A DNA stretch of 64,000 nucleotides from AP-15 sp963787425 (GTDB taxonomy: Bacteria; Pseudomonadota; Alphaproteobacteria; ATCC43930; CGMCC-115725): positions 156,427-220,426 of the forward strand of contig CAWBCV010000006.1 of the NCBI GenBank assembly GCA_963787425.1, given 5' to 3'. Both the position numbers and the translations under genes were made by a program. The notes under the pieces were generated by a model that ran no database searches, was not told where the DNA came from, and was given only the letters and a program-made list of their open reading frames with translations. Positions 28,777 to 37,758 of the stretch are shown here, one piece after another. Numbering within the stretch: position 1 is the first letter of the stretch; the number at the start of each line of letters is the position of its first letter.

Positions 28777-29919
28777 ATGATTAAACGATTTCATGCACTC
28801 TATGTCGGCCAGATCGAACTGGACAATATCGGCCTGCAAGGCACGCCGGCAAACGACCGCCGGTATCCGAACGACCGGCTCAGCGAGGTATTCTGGACGA
28901 CCCGCGACGTGGCCAGGGAAATGGACGCGCTGGGTTATTACGCATTCTGGACGGCCGAGCATCATTTCCAGCGTGAGGGTTATGAGTGCCTGCCCAACTT
29001 GATTCAGCTTGGGCTATGGCTGGCCACCCAGACACGTCACCTGAAATTCGGCTGCGCCTTCAACATCCTTCCGATGTGGCACCCGATCCGCTTGGCGGAG
29101 GACTACGCCATGGCGGACATTGTCACCGACGGTCGCATCATCATGGGAGTGGGCCGCGGTTATCACACGCGCGAAGTGGAGACCTTTGGAGCGCCTCTCC
29201 TAGATGCCGAAGCCAATCGTGAGCTATTTGAAGAACAGCTCCAGCTTCTCATAAAATGCTTCAACGAGGAGGCGTTTTGTCACAAGGGCAAATATTACGA
29301 ATGCCCGCCATCTGTGCCGTATCGCGGCTACCAGCTCCAGGAAATTACGGTAGTGCCACGGCCGAAACATTTGCCGGTTGAGATATGGATGCCGATAGCC
29401 AGCGGTAGGACCATCGACATGATGGCGAAATACGGCCTAAAGGCGATGGTCACTTTGAACGGCGAAAAAATCCTCGATGACGTGGTTCGCGCCTTCCACG
29501 CGGCCTGCGTCCGGCACGGCCGCCCTTCACAGCTCGGCCAAGATATGATCTGGGGGGCAGGTGTTTACCTCGCCGACACCCGTGAAGAGGCGACCCGCCG
29601 CGTCGAGCCTTCTCATGACGAGCGCTATAAATGGTTCGCTCCGTTTGGCTTCGTGCGCTATGCCGATGAACACGGCCGGACTTGGGGTACCCCTGGAGCA
29701 CCGGCGCGGGTGCCATCGCTGCGAGATGGGGTGGCGCAGAAGGCTTGGTTCTGCGGCCCGTCGTCCCAGATCATCGAGGGGATCAAATCAATCGAGGCGA
29801 AATATCCGGGCCTGGAGGATTTCATGATCCACTGGGCCGAGGGATTGCCCCCCGAGGAGTTCAAAGAGCAGCTCAGGCGGTTCGCCAAGGATGTCATGCC
29901 GGCGTTCAACCGTGGTTGA
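28777..29919 (+). CDS. LLM-class flavin-dependent oxidoreductase (luciferase-like)
   Basis: The 380-residue protein has a TIM-barrel flavin monooxygenase fold. ALGYYAFWTAEHHFQREGYE is the N-terminal LuxA-like motif, RLAEDYAMADIVTDGRIIMG and VGRGYHTREVETFG form the FMN phosphate region, and ELFEEQLQLLIKCF follows. The start has an optimal AAGGAGG. The substrate is unknown. A reduced-flavin-dependent monooxygenase or a degradative enzyme is the likely role. Confidence 0.88.
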   Translation: MIKRFHALYVGQIELDNIGLQGTPANDRRYPNDRLSEVFWTTRDVAREMDALGYYAFWTAEHHFQREGYECLPNLIQLGLWLATQTRHLKFGCAFNILPMWHPIRLAEDYAMADIVTDGRIIMGVGRGYHTREVETFGAPLLDAEANRELFEEQLQLLIKCFNEEAFCHKGKYYECPPSVPYRGYQLQEITVVPRPKHLPVEIWMPIASGRTIDMMAKYGLKAMVTLNGEKILDDVVRAFHAACVRHGRPSQLGQDMIWGAGVYLADTREEATRRVEPSHDERYKWFAPFGFVRYADEHGRTWGTPGAPARVPSLRDGVAQKAWFCGPSSQIIEGIKSIEAKYPGLEDFMIHWAEGLPPEEFKEQLRRFAKDVMPAFNRG

Positions 29920-30083
29920 GAAGATGCCGATGAGGCCGTCTCGGGCTAATTCGAGGTAGTGCCTGCGGCGGCGGAGGCCGAGGAGGGCGGCAGGCATGGC
30001 TGATCATCGGACCGGCGCCGCAATACCCCTTGTGGCGTTTATTGCGAGCTAACATCTTCTCGCGGATCACCGGAGATTTGCGC

Positions 30084-31343
30084 ATGCGTCCCCTCCAGCC
30101 GGTCCGCGGCACTCAAGACCTTCTTCCGGAAGCGGCGCGACGCCACCGGCAAGTGAGCGAGACGGCCCGCGGCGCGGCCGAGCTGTATGGCTTTGTCGAG
30201 ATGGCAACGCCGATCTTCGAGTTTACGGAAGTCTTCGCGCGGCCGATCGGCGAGCACACCGACATCGTCGCCAAGGAGATGTACACATTTAGCGATCGCG
30301 GGGGCGAAGAGCTGACCTTGCGGCCGGAGAACACTGCCGGTGTGGCCCGCGCGGTGCTGTCGAACGGCCTCGTCCAGAGCGTGCCGCTCAAATTCTTCTA
30401 CAGTGGCCCGATGTTCCGTTACGAGCGGCCGCAAAAGGGCCGATTTCGTCAATTCCACCAAATCGGCGTCGAACTGATCGGCGTCGCGCAGCCGCAAGCC
30501 GATATCGAGGTCATCGCCTTGGGCCGCCGCATTCTCGACGCGCTCGGCATAGGCGACCGCGTCGTGCTCGAACTCAATACGCTTGGTGACATCGAGAGTC
30601 GCGGCGCCTACCGCCGGGCGCTCGTCTCCTACTTTTCGGCTCGCGCCTCCGAACTTTCGGAGGACAGCCAGCGGCGGCTGGAGCGCAACCCGCTGCGCAT
30701 CTTCGATTCGAAAGAGGAAGCCGACAAGCGTGTCGCCCGGGATGCTCCCGCCTTTGCGGATTACCTAAATTCGGAGGCGCGCCGCTTCTTCGATCGGGTC
30801 CGCGCGGGGCTCGATCGGCTCGGCATAGGCTACCGGCTGAACCCACGGCTCGTGCGCGGGCTCGATTATTACACCCATACCGCATTCGAGTTTGTGACGG
30901 CCGACCTCGGCGCGCAAGGCACGGTGATGGGCGGCGGTCGATATGATGGGTTGGTCGAGATGATGGGCGGGCCTGCGCTGTCTGGAGTTGGCTGGGCGGC
31001 CGGCATTGAGCGACTGGCGATGCTGATAGCCGAACCGCCCCCGCCGCCCCGCCCGATTGCCGTCGTGCCGATCGGGGAAGCTGCGGAAGGAGCGGCGCTC
31101 ACCCTCGCAGAGGTGCTGCGAAACAATGGCTGCTCTGTGGATCTTGGCTATTCCGGGAACGTGGCTCGTCGCATGCGGCGGGCGAACAATGTGAACGCGC
31201 GTGTAGCGGTGCTGATCGGCGAGGAGGAAATGGCACGTAACGTAGTCGCCTTGCGTGATCTCGATAGCGGCGAACAGACCGAGGTGCCGATGGACTTATC
31301 GTTGAGTGAATTGCGAGCCCGTCTGCAGGCGTTCCACGGGTGA
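30084..31343 (+). CDS. hisS: Histidyl-tRNA synthetase
   Basis: The 419-residue class II synthetase has PVRGTQDLLPEAARRH at the N-terminus, motif 2 (FYSGPMFRYERPQKGRFRQF), the HisRS-specific GLDYYTHTAFEF, and motif 3 (SGVGWAAGIERLAM). The anticodon-binding domain covers the last 95 residues. The ATG at 30084 has GGAG nine bases upstream; an extension to 30030 lacks support. The stop overlaps the presumed GTG start of prfA (GTGA). Confidence 0.96.
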   Translation: MRPLQPVRGTQDLLPEAARRHRQVSETARGAAELYGFVEMATPIFEFTEVFARPIGEHTDIVAKEMYTFSDRGGEELTLRPENTAGVARAVLSNGLVQSVPLKFFYSGPMFRYERPQKGRFRQFHQIGVELIGVAQPQADIEVIALGRRILDALGIGDRVVLELNTLGDIESRGAYRRALVSYFSARASELSEDSQRRLERNPLRIFDSKEEADKRVARDAPAFADYLNSEARRFFDRVRAGLDRLGIGYRLNPRLVRGLDYYTHTAFEFVTADLGAQGTVMGGGRYDGLVEMMGGPALSGVGWAAGIERLAMLIAEPPPPPRPIAVVPIGEAAEGAALTLAEVLRNNGCSVDLGYSGNVARRMRRANNVNARVAVLIGEEEMARNVVALRDLDSGEQTEVPMDLSLSELRARLQAFHG

Positions 31344-32436
31344 GCGCGGTTATGGGAGCGTCTCTCGAGGCGCATTTGGATCAGCTCCTCCGTCGCCACG
31401 CAGAGCTGCGTGATGCGCTGGCCGGCGCGAAGTCTCGCGGGCGCCGATTTCGCAAAATCTTCGAAGGAATATAGCGAACTGACCCCGATCGTCGACCGGA
31501 TCGACGCGCTCCGCCGCGCACGCGACGAGTTTGCCTCCCTCACGGATCTCGCCAAATCTAGCGAAGACGGGGAGCTGAAAGCGCTTGCCGAGGACGAGCT
31601 GCGCGACTTGCGCGATCGGCTTCCCGCGCTCGAGCAGCGAATCAAGCTGGCACTCTTGCCGAAGGACGCCGATGACGAGCGTAATGCCATCCTTGAGGTC
31701 CGCGCGGGTACAGGTGGCGACGAGGCGGCATTGTTCTCGGCCGAACTCTTTCGCATGTACCAAAGGTACGCCGCATTGCGAGCGTGGCGGTTCGAGATCC
31801 TCGATCTTTCCGAAACCGGCCTCGGCGGATTTAAAGAGGCGACTGCCTTGATCAGCGGTCGGGACGTTTTCGCCAGGCTCAAATTTGAGTTCGGGGGTGC
31901 ACCGCGTCCAACGCGTCCCTGAAACCGAGGCGGCAGGTCGCATCCACACCTCTGCCGCAACCGTCGCCGTGCTCCCCGAGGCGGAGGACGTCGATATCCG
32001 CCTCGACGAGAGGGACTTGCGCATCGATGTCTTCCGCTCCAGCGGACCTGGCGGTCAATCGGTGAATACGACAGACAGCGCGGTGCGGGTCACCCATGTT
32101 CCGACGGGACTGGTAGTAATCCAGCAGGACGAGAAATCGCAGCACAAGAATAAGGCGAAGGCGCTGAAGGTTCTTCGCTCGCGCCTTTACGACATGGAAC
32201 GGCGGGCGCGCGACAGCGCCCGCGCTGCCGAGCGGAAGAGCCAAGTCGGCAGCGGCGACCGATCGGAGCGGATCCGCACCTATAATTTCCCGCAAGGGCG
32301 AGTTACCGACCATAGAATCAACCTGACGCTGTACAAAATAGACAAGGTGATGAACGGGGAGGCGTTGGACGAGATCATCGACGCAATTCTGGCTGAGGAT
32401 CAGGCCGCAAGGTTGGCCGCTGTTGAAACACGCTGA
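31340..32436 (+). CDS. prfA: Peptide chain release factor 1, two apparent frameshifts
   Basis: RF1 terminates translation at UAA and UAG. Three successive frames carry its parts: LEAHLDQLLRRHAELRDALAGA (31361 on), LAGADFAKSSKEYSELTPIV to RDVFARLKFE, then GVHRVQRVPETEAAGRIHTS with the catalytic GGQ (SSGPGGQSVNTTDSAVRVTH). Shift 1 is GAAGTC at 31429-31434; shift 2 is GAGTTC at 31887-31892. Removing one base at each restores GASLAGADF and KFESGVHRVQRV, giving 364 residues, the usual length. RF1 is essential, so a truly broken copy would be lethal unless duplicated. This strongly supports the artefact explanation. An ATG at 31352 is an alternative start. Confidence 0.93.
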
Positions 32437-33409
32437 AGGGACGTGTGGCTGGCTTGTTGCCGAAGCTGCGGCAGCATTGTCGGCAGCCGGTGTTGCGGAT
32501 CCTCGGCGGCAGGCCCGTCGACTGGTTTCTGGAGCTCTGGCGATACCACAGCCCGATCTCTTCGGTCACCCCGACCGCGCATTAGATGAACAACAGATCA
32601 GTCGGGTGCGGGCGCTGTTGCGTCGTATGGTCGGCGATGAGCCTTTAAGCCGAATTTTGGGAAGACGCGAGTTCTGGGGGCTGGAGTTTAGTCTGTCGGC
32701 CGACACTCTCGACCCGCGGCCCGAGACGGAGACGCTCATCGAGGGAGTGCTAAAGCGGGAGCCTGCTCGAAGCGCGCCGCGCCGGGTAATCGATCTCGGC
32801 ACTGGTACGGGCTGCCTGCTGCTCGCGCTCCTCGCTGAGTTTCCGGCAGCGACCGGAGTTGGCATCGATATCGCCGAGGACGCGGTGAGGACCGCGGCCC
32901 GCAACGCCATCAAGCTGGGCTTTGCCGATCGGGCCCGCTTCGTCGTCGGCGATTGGGCAGCTGCAGTGTCCGGGAAGTTTGATGTCATTCTCGCTAATCC
33001 GCCCTACATTGCGAGCGAAGCACTCGCGCTACTGCCTCGTGAGGTCGCCCGCCACGACCCATGGCGGGCTCTCGATGGTGGTGAGGACGGTTTGCGGTCG
33101 CACGGGGCAATAGCTGCGGCTGCACGGAGGCTTCTTTCCCCCGACGGGATCCTAGCTACCGAAATCGGAACCGGTCAGGCGGACACCGTAACCACCATAA
33201 TGAAGGATAACGGCCTGCTTGTGGACGGCATCGAGAAGGATCTTGCCGGTATCGCTCGATGCCTGATCGCGCGTCCCGCGCCGCCTGCAGGCGAAGACAG
33301 AAAAAGGTTGGAATGCGCTGCGGTCCCGTCTAGGCTGACATCGCTTGGGGGCGAGGTGTCCGCGATGCAAAGCGGCGGTACCCACCTGAAACCACCCGAG
33401 AGGGGCTAG
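32423..33409 (+). CDS. prmC: Release factor glutamine methyltransferase PrmC (HemK)
   Basis: PrmC methylates the Gln of the GGQ motif in RF1/RF2. The TTG start at 32423 overlaps the prfA end by 14 bases. The N-terminal helical domain is followed by LDPRPETETL, the SAM motif VIDLGTGTGCLLLAL and the catalytic NPPY (FDVILANPPYIAS). The 328-residue product is about 40 residues longer than usual; everything after CLIARPAPPAG is unlike the family and may be noise or a lineage-specific tail. prfA-prmC pairing supports function. Confidence 0.93.
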   Translation: MKHAEGTCGWLVAEAAAALSAAGVADPRRQARRLVSGALAIPQPDLFGHPDRALDEQQISRVRALLRRMVGDEPLSRILGRREFWGLEFSLSADTLDPRPETETLIEGVLKREPARSAPRRVIDLGTGTGCLLLALLAEFPAATGVGIDIAEDAVRTAARNAIKLGFADRARFVVGDWAAAVSGKFDVILANPPYIASEALALLPREVARHDPWRALDGGEDGLRSHGAIAAAARRLLSPDGILATEIGTGQADTVTTIMKDNGLLVDGIEKDLAGIARCLIARPAPPAGEDRKRLECAAVPSRLTSLGGEVSAMQSGGTHLKPPERG

Positions 33410-33466
33410 GGGAATGCTCTGGCCGGACAAAGGTCCGATAACGTCCACCGCGATCAGACAGGTGTC

Positions 33467-33877
33467 ATGAGACCAGGACCAAACAAACGCTCGCGCGGCC
33501 GCAACAACGGGAACAACCAACACCATAATCGTCCGCGAATGCCTCATCGGATTCAGACTTTTGACAGCAACGGTCCGAACATAAAAATCCGTGGCAACGC
33601 GTACCAGGTCTTCGAGCGCTATGTCGCGCTAGCACGTGAGGCAGCGGCCAGCGGTGACCGGATCGCAGCCGAGAACTTTTACCAGCACGCGGAGCACTAT
33701 TTCCGCGTTATGAATGCGAACGGCGAGGCCAATTCTCAGGGCGGGGCGCCGCCGCGTCCGATCACGCCGGCGGATGTCGAGTTGGGCGGCGCCGAAGGAG
33801 AACGCCAAGAAGCGGAAGAAAATCTGGTTCAGCCCCGCCCTCATCCGCTGCCGGATGATCAGCCGCCCGGGTTCTGA
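33467..33877 (+). CDS. DUF4167 domain protein
   Basis: The 136-residue protein starts MRPGPNKRSRGRNNGNNQ, the Arg/Asn-rich N-terminus of DUF4167 proteins. It continues with the conserved segment FDSNGPNIKIRGNAYQVFER...LAREAAASGDRIAAENFYQH, followed by a disordered acidic/Pro tail. In alphaproteobacteria this gene regularly follows prmC; its function is unknown, though the basic N-terminus suggests nucleic-acid binding. Confidence 0.9.
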   Translation: MRPGPNKRSRGRNNGNNQHHNRPRMPHRIQTFDSNGPNIKIRGNAYQVFERYVALAREAAASGDRIAAENFYQHAEHYFRVMNANGEANSQGGAPPRPITPADVELGGAEGERQEAEENLVQPRPHPLPDDQPPGF

Positions 33878-33944
33878 GCAGGCCGAGAACGGGTGAAGCT
33901 TGAGAACGGATGGGGCGCAGGAAGGCTGCCTGCCAACCGGTTCT

Positions 33945-34635
33945 TCATCCTTCCTGATCGGAGCCGACGACTAGGTGGCATTCTCGAACCTGGTCGCGCG
34001 GGATTTCTCAGTGTGGCCGGAGGGTTTAACTGGCGCAGGACGAGCGCGTCCCCTTCCCAACCTACGAACTGCTTTATCAGAACCGCCTGTCCCGCCTTAT
34101 ACACGACCACGTCCCGGCCGCGGATCGGCGGCTTGAACGGGTTCACGTGCAATAGCCAACCCGGTTCATAGCGTGGTTCCATGCTGTCGCCGACCATGTA
34201 GATGGCGTAAGCCGAGCGCACGCCGCTCAAGTTGGCTGGCCGTGGCGTGTATCCGATCGGGCCATCTTCAAGGAACATCTCCTGGTCGGTCCCTCCCCGC
34301 GCACCACTGCGTATAGGTATTCGATCCGGCTCGTGGAGCGGTCGCGACGGCGAAGCGCCGGGTGTAGTGGACCCGGCAGACGGCGGACGACCTCGCCCGG
34401 GCCGCGGGACCTCGCTTGCTGCTGGGCTGGCTGTGGTATCGACTGCATGCCGCAATACCTCGTCCTCTGGTACACGCAGGAAAGCCGCTAGATGCACCAC
34501 CTCCAGCGGCTTCATCTGGCGATCTCCCTTGAGCATGCGAGATACGGCCGATGGGGCAAGACGGAGATGGCGAGCGAGATCCGCTTGGGATGCACCGACG
34601 CGCGCCAAGGCTTGGCTAAACCAGGAACCGTCCAT
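33945..34635 (-). CDS. CI/LexA-like phage repressor (HTH + S24 peptidase), one apparent frameshift
   Basis: From ATG 34635 (GAAGGA upstream) the N-terminal HTH reads GASQADLARHLRLAPSAVSR. After a linker comes the S24 domain, with nucleophile Ser in YMVGDSMEPRYEPG and general-base Lys in AVLIKQFVG. The literal frame runs to 33859 with a nonsense tail. GATTTC (plus strand 34002-34007; GAAATC on the gene strand) has an extra base. Without it the end reads LRIPRDQVRECHLVVGSDQE, a normal S24 C-terminus stopping at 33945, total 229 residues. The protein should bind the palindrome at 34661 and self-cleave on RecA activation. It is the likely master repressor of the phage genes to its right. Confidence 0.85.
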
Positions 34636-34660
34636 AATGCGTCCTTCACAATTTGCTATT

Positions 34661-34690
34661 GTTGACAGCATGACAACGGATGCCTAACAT
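34661..34690 (+). promoter_or_regulatory. Divergent phage control region: promoter overlapped by palindromic operator
   Basis: TTGACA (34662-34667), a 17-base spacer and TAACAT (34685-34690) form a strong sigma-70 promoter toward the gene at 34719. GTTGACAGCATGACAAC (34661-34677) is an imperfect palindrome (GTTGnCA-N3-TGnCAAC, 12 of 17 positions symmetric) that covers the -35 element. It lies 26 bases upstream of the divergent repressor start, as expected for its operator. Confidence 0.6.
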
Positions 34691-34718
34691 ACCGGTGCAT
34701 TACTGACAAGCCAATTGA

Positions 34719-35039
34719 ATGAACAATCGCATGAAAACGACAAACCGTCTTTCTTATGTCGCAATCGCGGACTTGGAGAAGGATGTCGGTTGCGCCTATA
34801 TAGTCGACGAATTGGGCGCTTGGCATGCCTGCGGGGCTACGCGGCGGCCGTCCTCGTCTTATTGTCCGCACCATCATTCGCTTTGCCACATTCTTTGCGG
34901 CAGCACGGCCGAAACCGAACGCATGCGGGAAGTCGAAGCCCTTGCGAGCGCTGTCGGCGGCCGACGCGCACGACAGCGTGCGGAGCCGACTCGACAGTTC
35001 CTGAAACGGTTGGAGCAGACCCTCCGCGAAATTTTTTAA
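34719..35039 (+). CDS. Small Cys/His-rich protein, phage-associated
   Basis: The 106-residue product (ATG 34719; second ATG at 34731) is the first gene right of the repressor, under the operator-covered promoter. The centre has a Cys/His cluster: VGCAYIVDELGAWHACG and SSSYCPHHHSLCHI, suggesting a small zinc site. The spacing recalls the C-terminal Cys region of GcrA-type regulators (C...FCG...YC..H), but the GcrA HTH is missing. Possibly an early regulatory protein; family not certain. Confidence 0.55.
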   Translation: MNNRMKTTNRLSYVAIADLEKDVGCAYIVDELGAWHACGATRRPSSSYCPHHHSLCHILCGSTAETERMREVEALASAVGGRRARQRAEPTRQFLKRLEQTLREIF

Positions 35040-35070
35040 GGATAGTGTTCATGGTTTGTTCGGAGGGCGA

Positions 35071-35637
35071 ATGACGCAGAAGCGTTTTCGGCATGGGCCG
35101 CCGATCCCGGAGATTGTCGATGCTATGCCAACCCTGGAGCGGAGCAACCACGGCATCGTCGAGCGCCTGGAACGGGCTATAAGCGACAGTTCCGGCCGCC
35201 CTGCCCGGCCCTATCGTTTTGTCGACACGCTCGCGGTTATGGAAAGACGAGGCTCGATCACCCCGGGAATGCGGCAGGCCGGAGAGGATTTTCGAGATCG
35301 TTTCGCCGTCGCGCAACTTGACCCACTGAGCGCGTTCGACATATCGCGCCCCAGGATCGGCAGTCGCGGCGGCTTTAGATCGATGGAAGAGCCCGGGTCA
35401 CGAATTGAAAATGCGCGCCAGGTGGTTTGGCGTGCCACTCTTGCCGTTGGCGGCCTGGGCTCAGCAGGCGGCTCCTGTATATGGCACGTGGTGGGATGGC
35501 AACAATCCCTGAAGGAGTGGGCGCTCGAGCAGGGCTGGAATGGCCGGCGTGTGAGCCAGGAGGCGGCCTCCGGTATTCTGATTGCCTCATTGGGTACGCT
35601 CGAGGCGTATTTCGCTAATCAAGACTTGTTAAGATGA
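35071..35637 (+). CDS. Hypothetical protein, DUF6456-like
   Basis: The 188-residue product starts at ATG 35071 with GGAGGG six bases upstream; a TTG at 35056 is less likely. FVDTLAVMERRGSITPGMRQ AGEDFRDRF followed by GSCIWHVVGWQQSLKEWALE and a helical C-terminus resemble DUF6456 proteins of alphaproteobacteria, some of which adjoin phage or GTA genes. It lies between the two phage promoters. Role unknown; a regulatory or small-terminase-like function is possible but unsupported. Confidence 0.5.
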   Translation: MTQKRFRHGPPIPEIVDAMPTLERSNHGIVERLERAISDSSGRPARPYRFVDTLAVMERRGSITPGMRQAGEDFRDRFAVAQLDPLSAFDISRPRIGSRGGFRSMEEPGSRIENARQVVWRATLAVGGLGSAGGSCIWHVVGWQQSLKEWALEQGWNGRRVSQEAASGILIASLGTLEAYFANQDLLR

Positions 35638-35647
35638 CATTTGCCGA

Positions 35648-35676
35648 TTGACAATTCCAGATCGAAGTGATATAGT
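35648..35676 (+). promoter_or_regulatory. Strong sigma-70 promoter of the phage morphogenesis operon
   Basis: TTGACA (35648-35653), exactly 17 bases, TATAGT (35671-35676). It lies 235 bases upstream of terminase in an otherwise empty 274-base gap. Half-sites resembling the repressor operator (TGACAA at 35649 and GTTGTC at 35675) overlap both hexamers in outward orientation. The rest of the gap holds one 19-codon frame after GTG (MGKGTVGFYDDSAAPRWDR), too short to judge. Confidence 0.6.
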
Positions 35677-35911
35677 TGTCCTACGCTGGCAAGAGTGGGG
35701 AAGGGAACAGTCGGCTTCTACGACGACAGCGCCGCACCCCGGTGGGATAGGTGATCTAGGAGCTGCCCGGAACCGCGTATCCCAGCGCCGGAAGCCGCGG
35801 ATGTCCCCCTAAAGAGCCACACAAGAGATCAGTCCTCGGTTTGATCGCCGGCATCCGGCGTTCGCCACCAGCGTGATGCAATAAAGATAAAATACCAAAG
35901 GATATTAGAGG

Positions 35912-37282
35912 ATGCGCGCGAGGCGCTTGCACGCAACTTCGCTCGGCTCGGGAGCGGAGTTGCCCAGGGACGAGCTCATCGCCGCTATACGACCCGCAGA
36001 GGCGCGGGCGCTGCTTTACGAGTGGGCATTCTGGGCCCGGCCCAATCAGTTGCCGCCTGGTGGAGAGTGGCGGGTATGGCTCGTACTTGCAGGCCGTGGC
36101 TTCGGCAAGACTCGAACCGGCGCGGAAATGATCCGCGCTCGGGTCGCTGCACAGACTGCACATCGGCTTGCCCTCGTAGCGCCGACAGCCGGCGATGCCC
36201 GCGACGTCATGGTCGAAGGAGAAAGCGGCATCCTGGCTATCTCGCCACCTTGGGAGCGGCCGCGCTATGAGCCATCGAAGCGGCGTCTGACTTGGCCGAA
36301 TGGGGCCGTCGCCACTCTGTTCAGCGCCGACGAACCCGAGCGCCTTCGCGGACCGCAGCATGATGCAGCGTGGTGCGACGAGCTTGCAAGCTGGCGCCAT
36401 CCGGAGGCTTGGGACATGCTTATGTTCGGCCTGCGCTTAGGAACTGATCCGCGCGTTGTCGTGACGACGACGCCCCGGACGACGTCGCTCGTTCGTGGGC
36501 TGATCGCCGACCCGACTGTCATTGTGACGCGAGGGACCACTTACGAGAACCGCGCCAATCTCGCCTCGGCGTTCTTTGGACAGATAATTCGCAAATATCA
36601 GGGGACGCGTCTTGGCCGCCAGGAGCTCGAAGCAGAGCTCCTTGAAGATGTTCCCGGCGCCTTGTGGAACCGCGGCATGTTGGAAGGATTGCGAGTCCGC
36701 ACGGCCCCGCCGCTAACAAGAGTGGTTGTCGCCATCGATCCAGCTGCAAGCTCAACTGAGCGGGCTGATGAAACCGGCATTATTGTCGCTGGCAAAGATG
36801 CTGGCGGACAAGGTTGGGTGCTCGCCGACGCCTCGGGGCGCTATCAGCCGACGGAATGGGCCAAGACTGCTGTTTCGGTTTATCGGGCCCACAGGGCCGA
36901 TCGAATTGTAGCCGAGGTAAACAATGGCGGCGACATGGTCGAGGCGACGTTGCGAGTGATCGAGCCAAACGCGCCCTTCTCTGCCGTGCGTGCTTCCCGG
37001 GGAAAGGTAACTCGCGCAGAACCGATTGCGGCGCTCTACGAGCAAGGCCGGGTGCACCACCTGGGGGTGTTCCCGGAGCTCGAGGATCAAATGTGCGCCT
37101 TCACCGCCGACGCGCATGGCAACGTCATGAGCCGTTCGGCCGGCTACTCTCCGGATCGGGTCGATGCGCTGGTTTGGGCACTGACCGATCTCCTGGTCGA
37201 CGCTATGCCCGCAGAGGGAATTTACGAGGTGTATCGCCAGCTTAGTGGTCAACTGGCTGGTAATGGGAAACGCGATTCTTAA
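35912..37282 (+). CDS. terL: Phage terminase large subunit
   Basis: The 456-residue DNA-packaging motor has an N-terminal ATPase with Walker A LAGRGFGKTRTG (about residues 59-70) and Walker B (AAWCDELASW). A C-terminal RNase-H-like nuclease follows, with VVAIDPAASSTERAD at the first metal Asp and YSPDRVDALVWALTDLL at the last. It is of the DNA-packaging family shared by alphaproteobacterial prophages and gene transfer agents. Start ATG 35912, with TAGAGG just upstream. No small terminase gene was found before it. Confidence 0.92.
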   Translation: MRARRLHATSLGSGAELPRDELIAAIRPAEARALLYEWAFWARPNQLPPGGEWRVWLVLAGRGFGKTRTGAEMIRARVAAQTAHRLALVAPTAGDARDVMVEGESGILAISPPWERPRYEPSKRRLTWPNGAVATLFSADEPERLRGPQHDAAWCDELASWRHPEAWDMLMFGLRLGTDPRVVVTTTPRTTSLVRGLIADPTVIVTRGTTYENRANLASAFFGQIIRKYQGTRLGRQELEAELLEDVPGALWNRGMLEGLRVRTAPPLTRVVVAIDPAASSTERADETGIIVAGKDAGGQGWVLADASGRYQPTEWAKTAVSVYRAHRADRIVAEVNNGGDMVEATLRVIEPNAPFSAVRASRGKVTRAEPIAALYEQGRVHHLGVFPELEDQMCAFTADAHGNVMSRSAGYSPDRVDALVWALTDLLVDAMPAEGIYEVYRQLSGQLAGNGKRDS

Positions 37283-37320
37283 AGGCGCTTCGCCAATCAT
37301 TACCGGGAAGGAGCCGATCG

Positions 37321-37758
37321 TTGACGCTGCTCATCAAAGACGCCAATACTACGACACAATCAATTTCGACGCAGACTGATGTCGCGGGCAACCTCGTTCC
37401 GGTTCATGCGCCGGCAGCAATCGCCGGCGGCGTAGCGACTCCGGTCGGCCCGACGGCCCCTCTTCCGGTTATCAATGCTGCTGGTTCCGCGGCGATCGAC
37501 GGCCGCGGCACGGTAGTGACCGGAGGCATGGCACAGGCGCTGTTTGCCGGCGTAGTTCCTGTCAACGGCTTCCTCGTCGCAAACAACTCTTCGGCCAGCC
37601 TCTATGTTTCCGATGTTGGTGCGGCAAGCGCCGGCGGGGGCTCGATCCCGGTCGCGCCGGGTGCAGTGTTCATCACGCCGTCCGGCTATAAGCCGGCGGG
37701 CGCTGTCAGCCTCTTTGCCAGTTCGACCGGCCAGTCCTTTGCGGCTCGGAGATGGTGA
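37321..37758 (+). CDS. Phage protein of unknown function
   Basis: The 145-residue product starts at TTG 37321, eight bases after GGGAAGGAG. Composition is Ala/Gly/Val-rich with little charge, as in beta-rich virion proteins: NTTTQSISTQTDVAGNLVPV, then FLVANNSSASLYVSDVG and a short ending SLFASSTGQSFAARRW. It looks like a small capsid-decoration or fibre-base protein, but no family is recognised. Its stop overlaps the next start (TGATG). Confidence 0.5.
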   Translation: MTLLIKDANTTTQSISTQTDVAGNLVPVHAPAAIAGGVATPVGPTAPLPVINAAGSAAIDGRGTVVTGGMAQALFAGVVPVNGFLVANNSSASLYVSDVGAASAGGGSIPVAPGAVFITPSGYKPAGAVSLFASSTGQSFAARRW

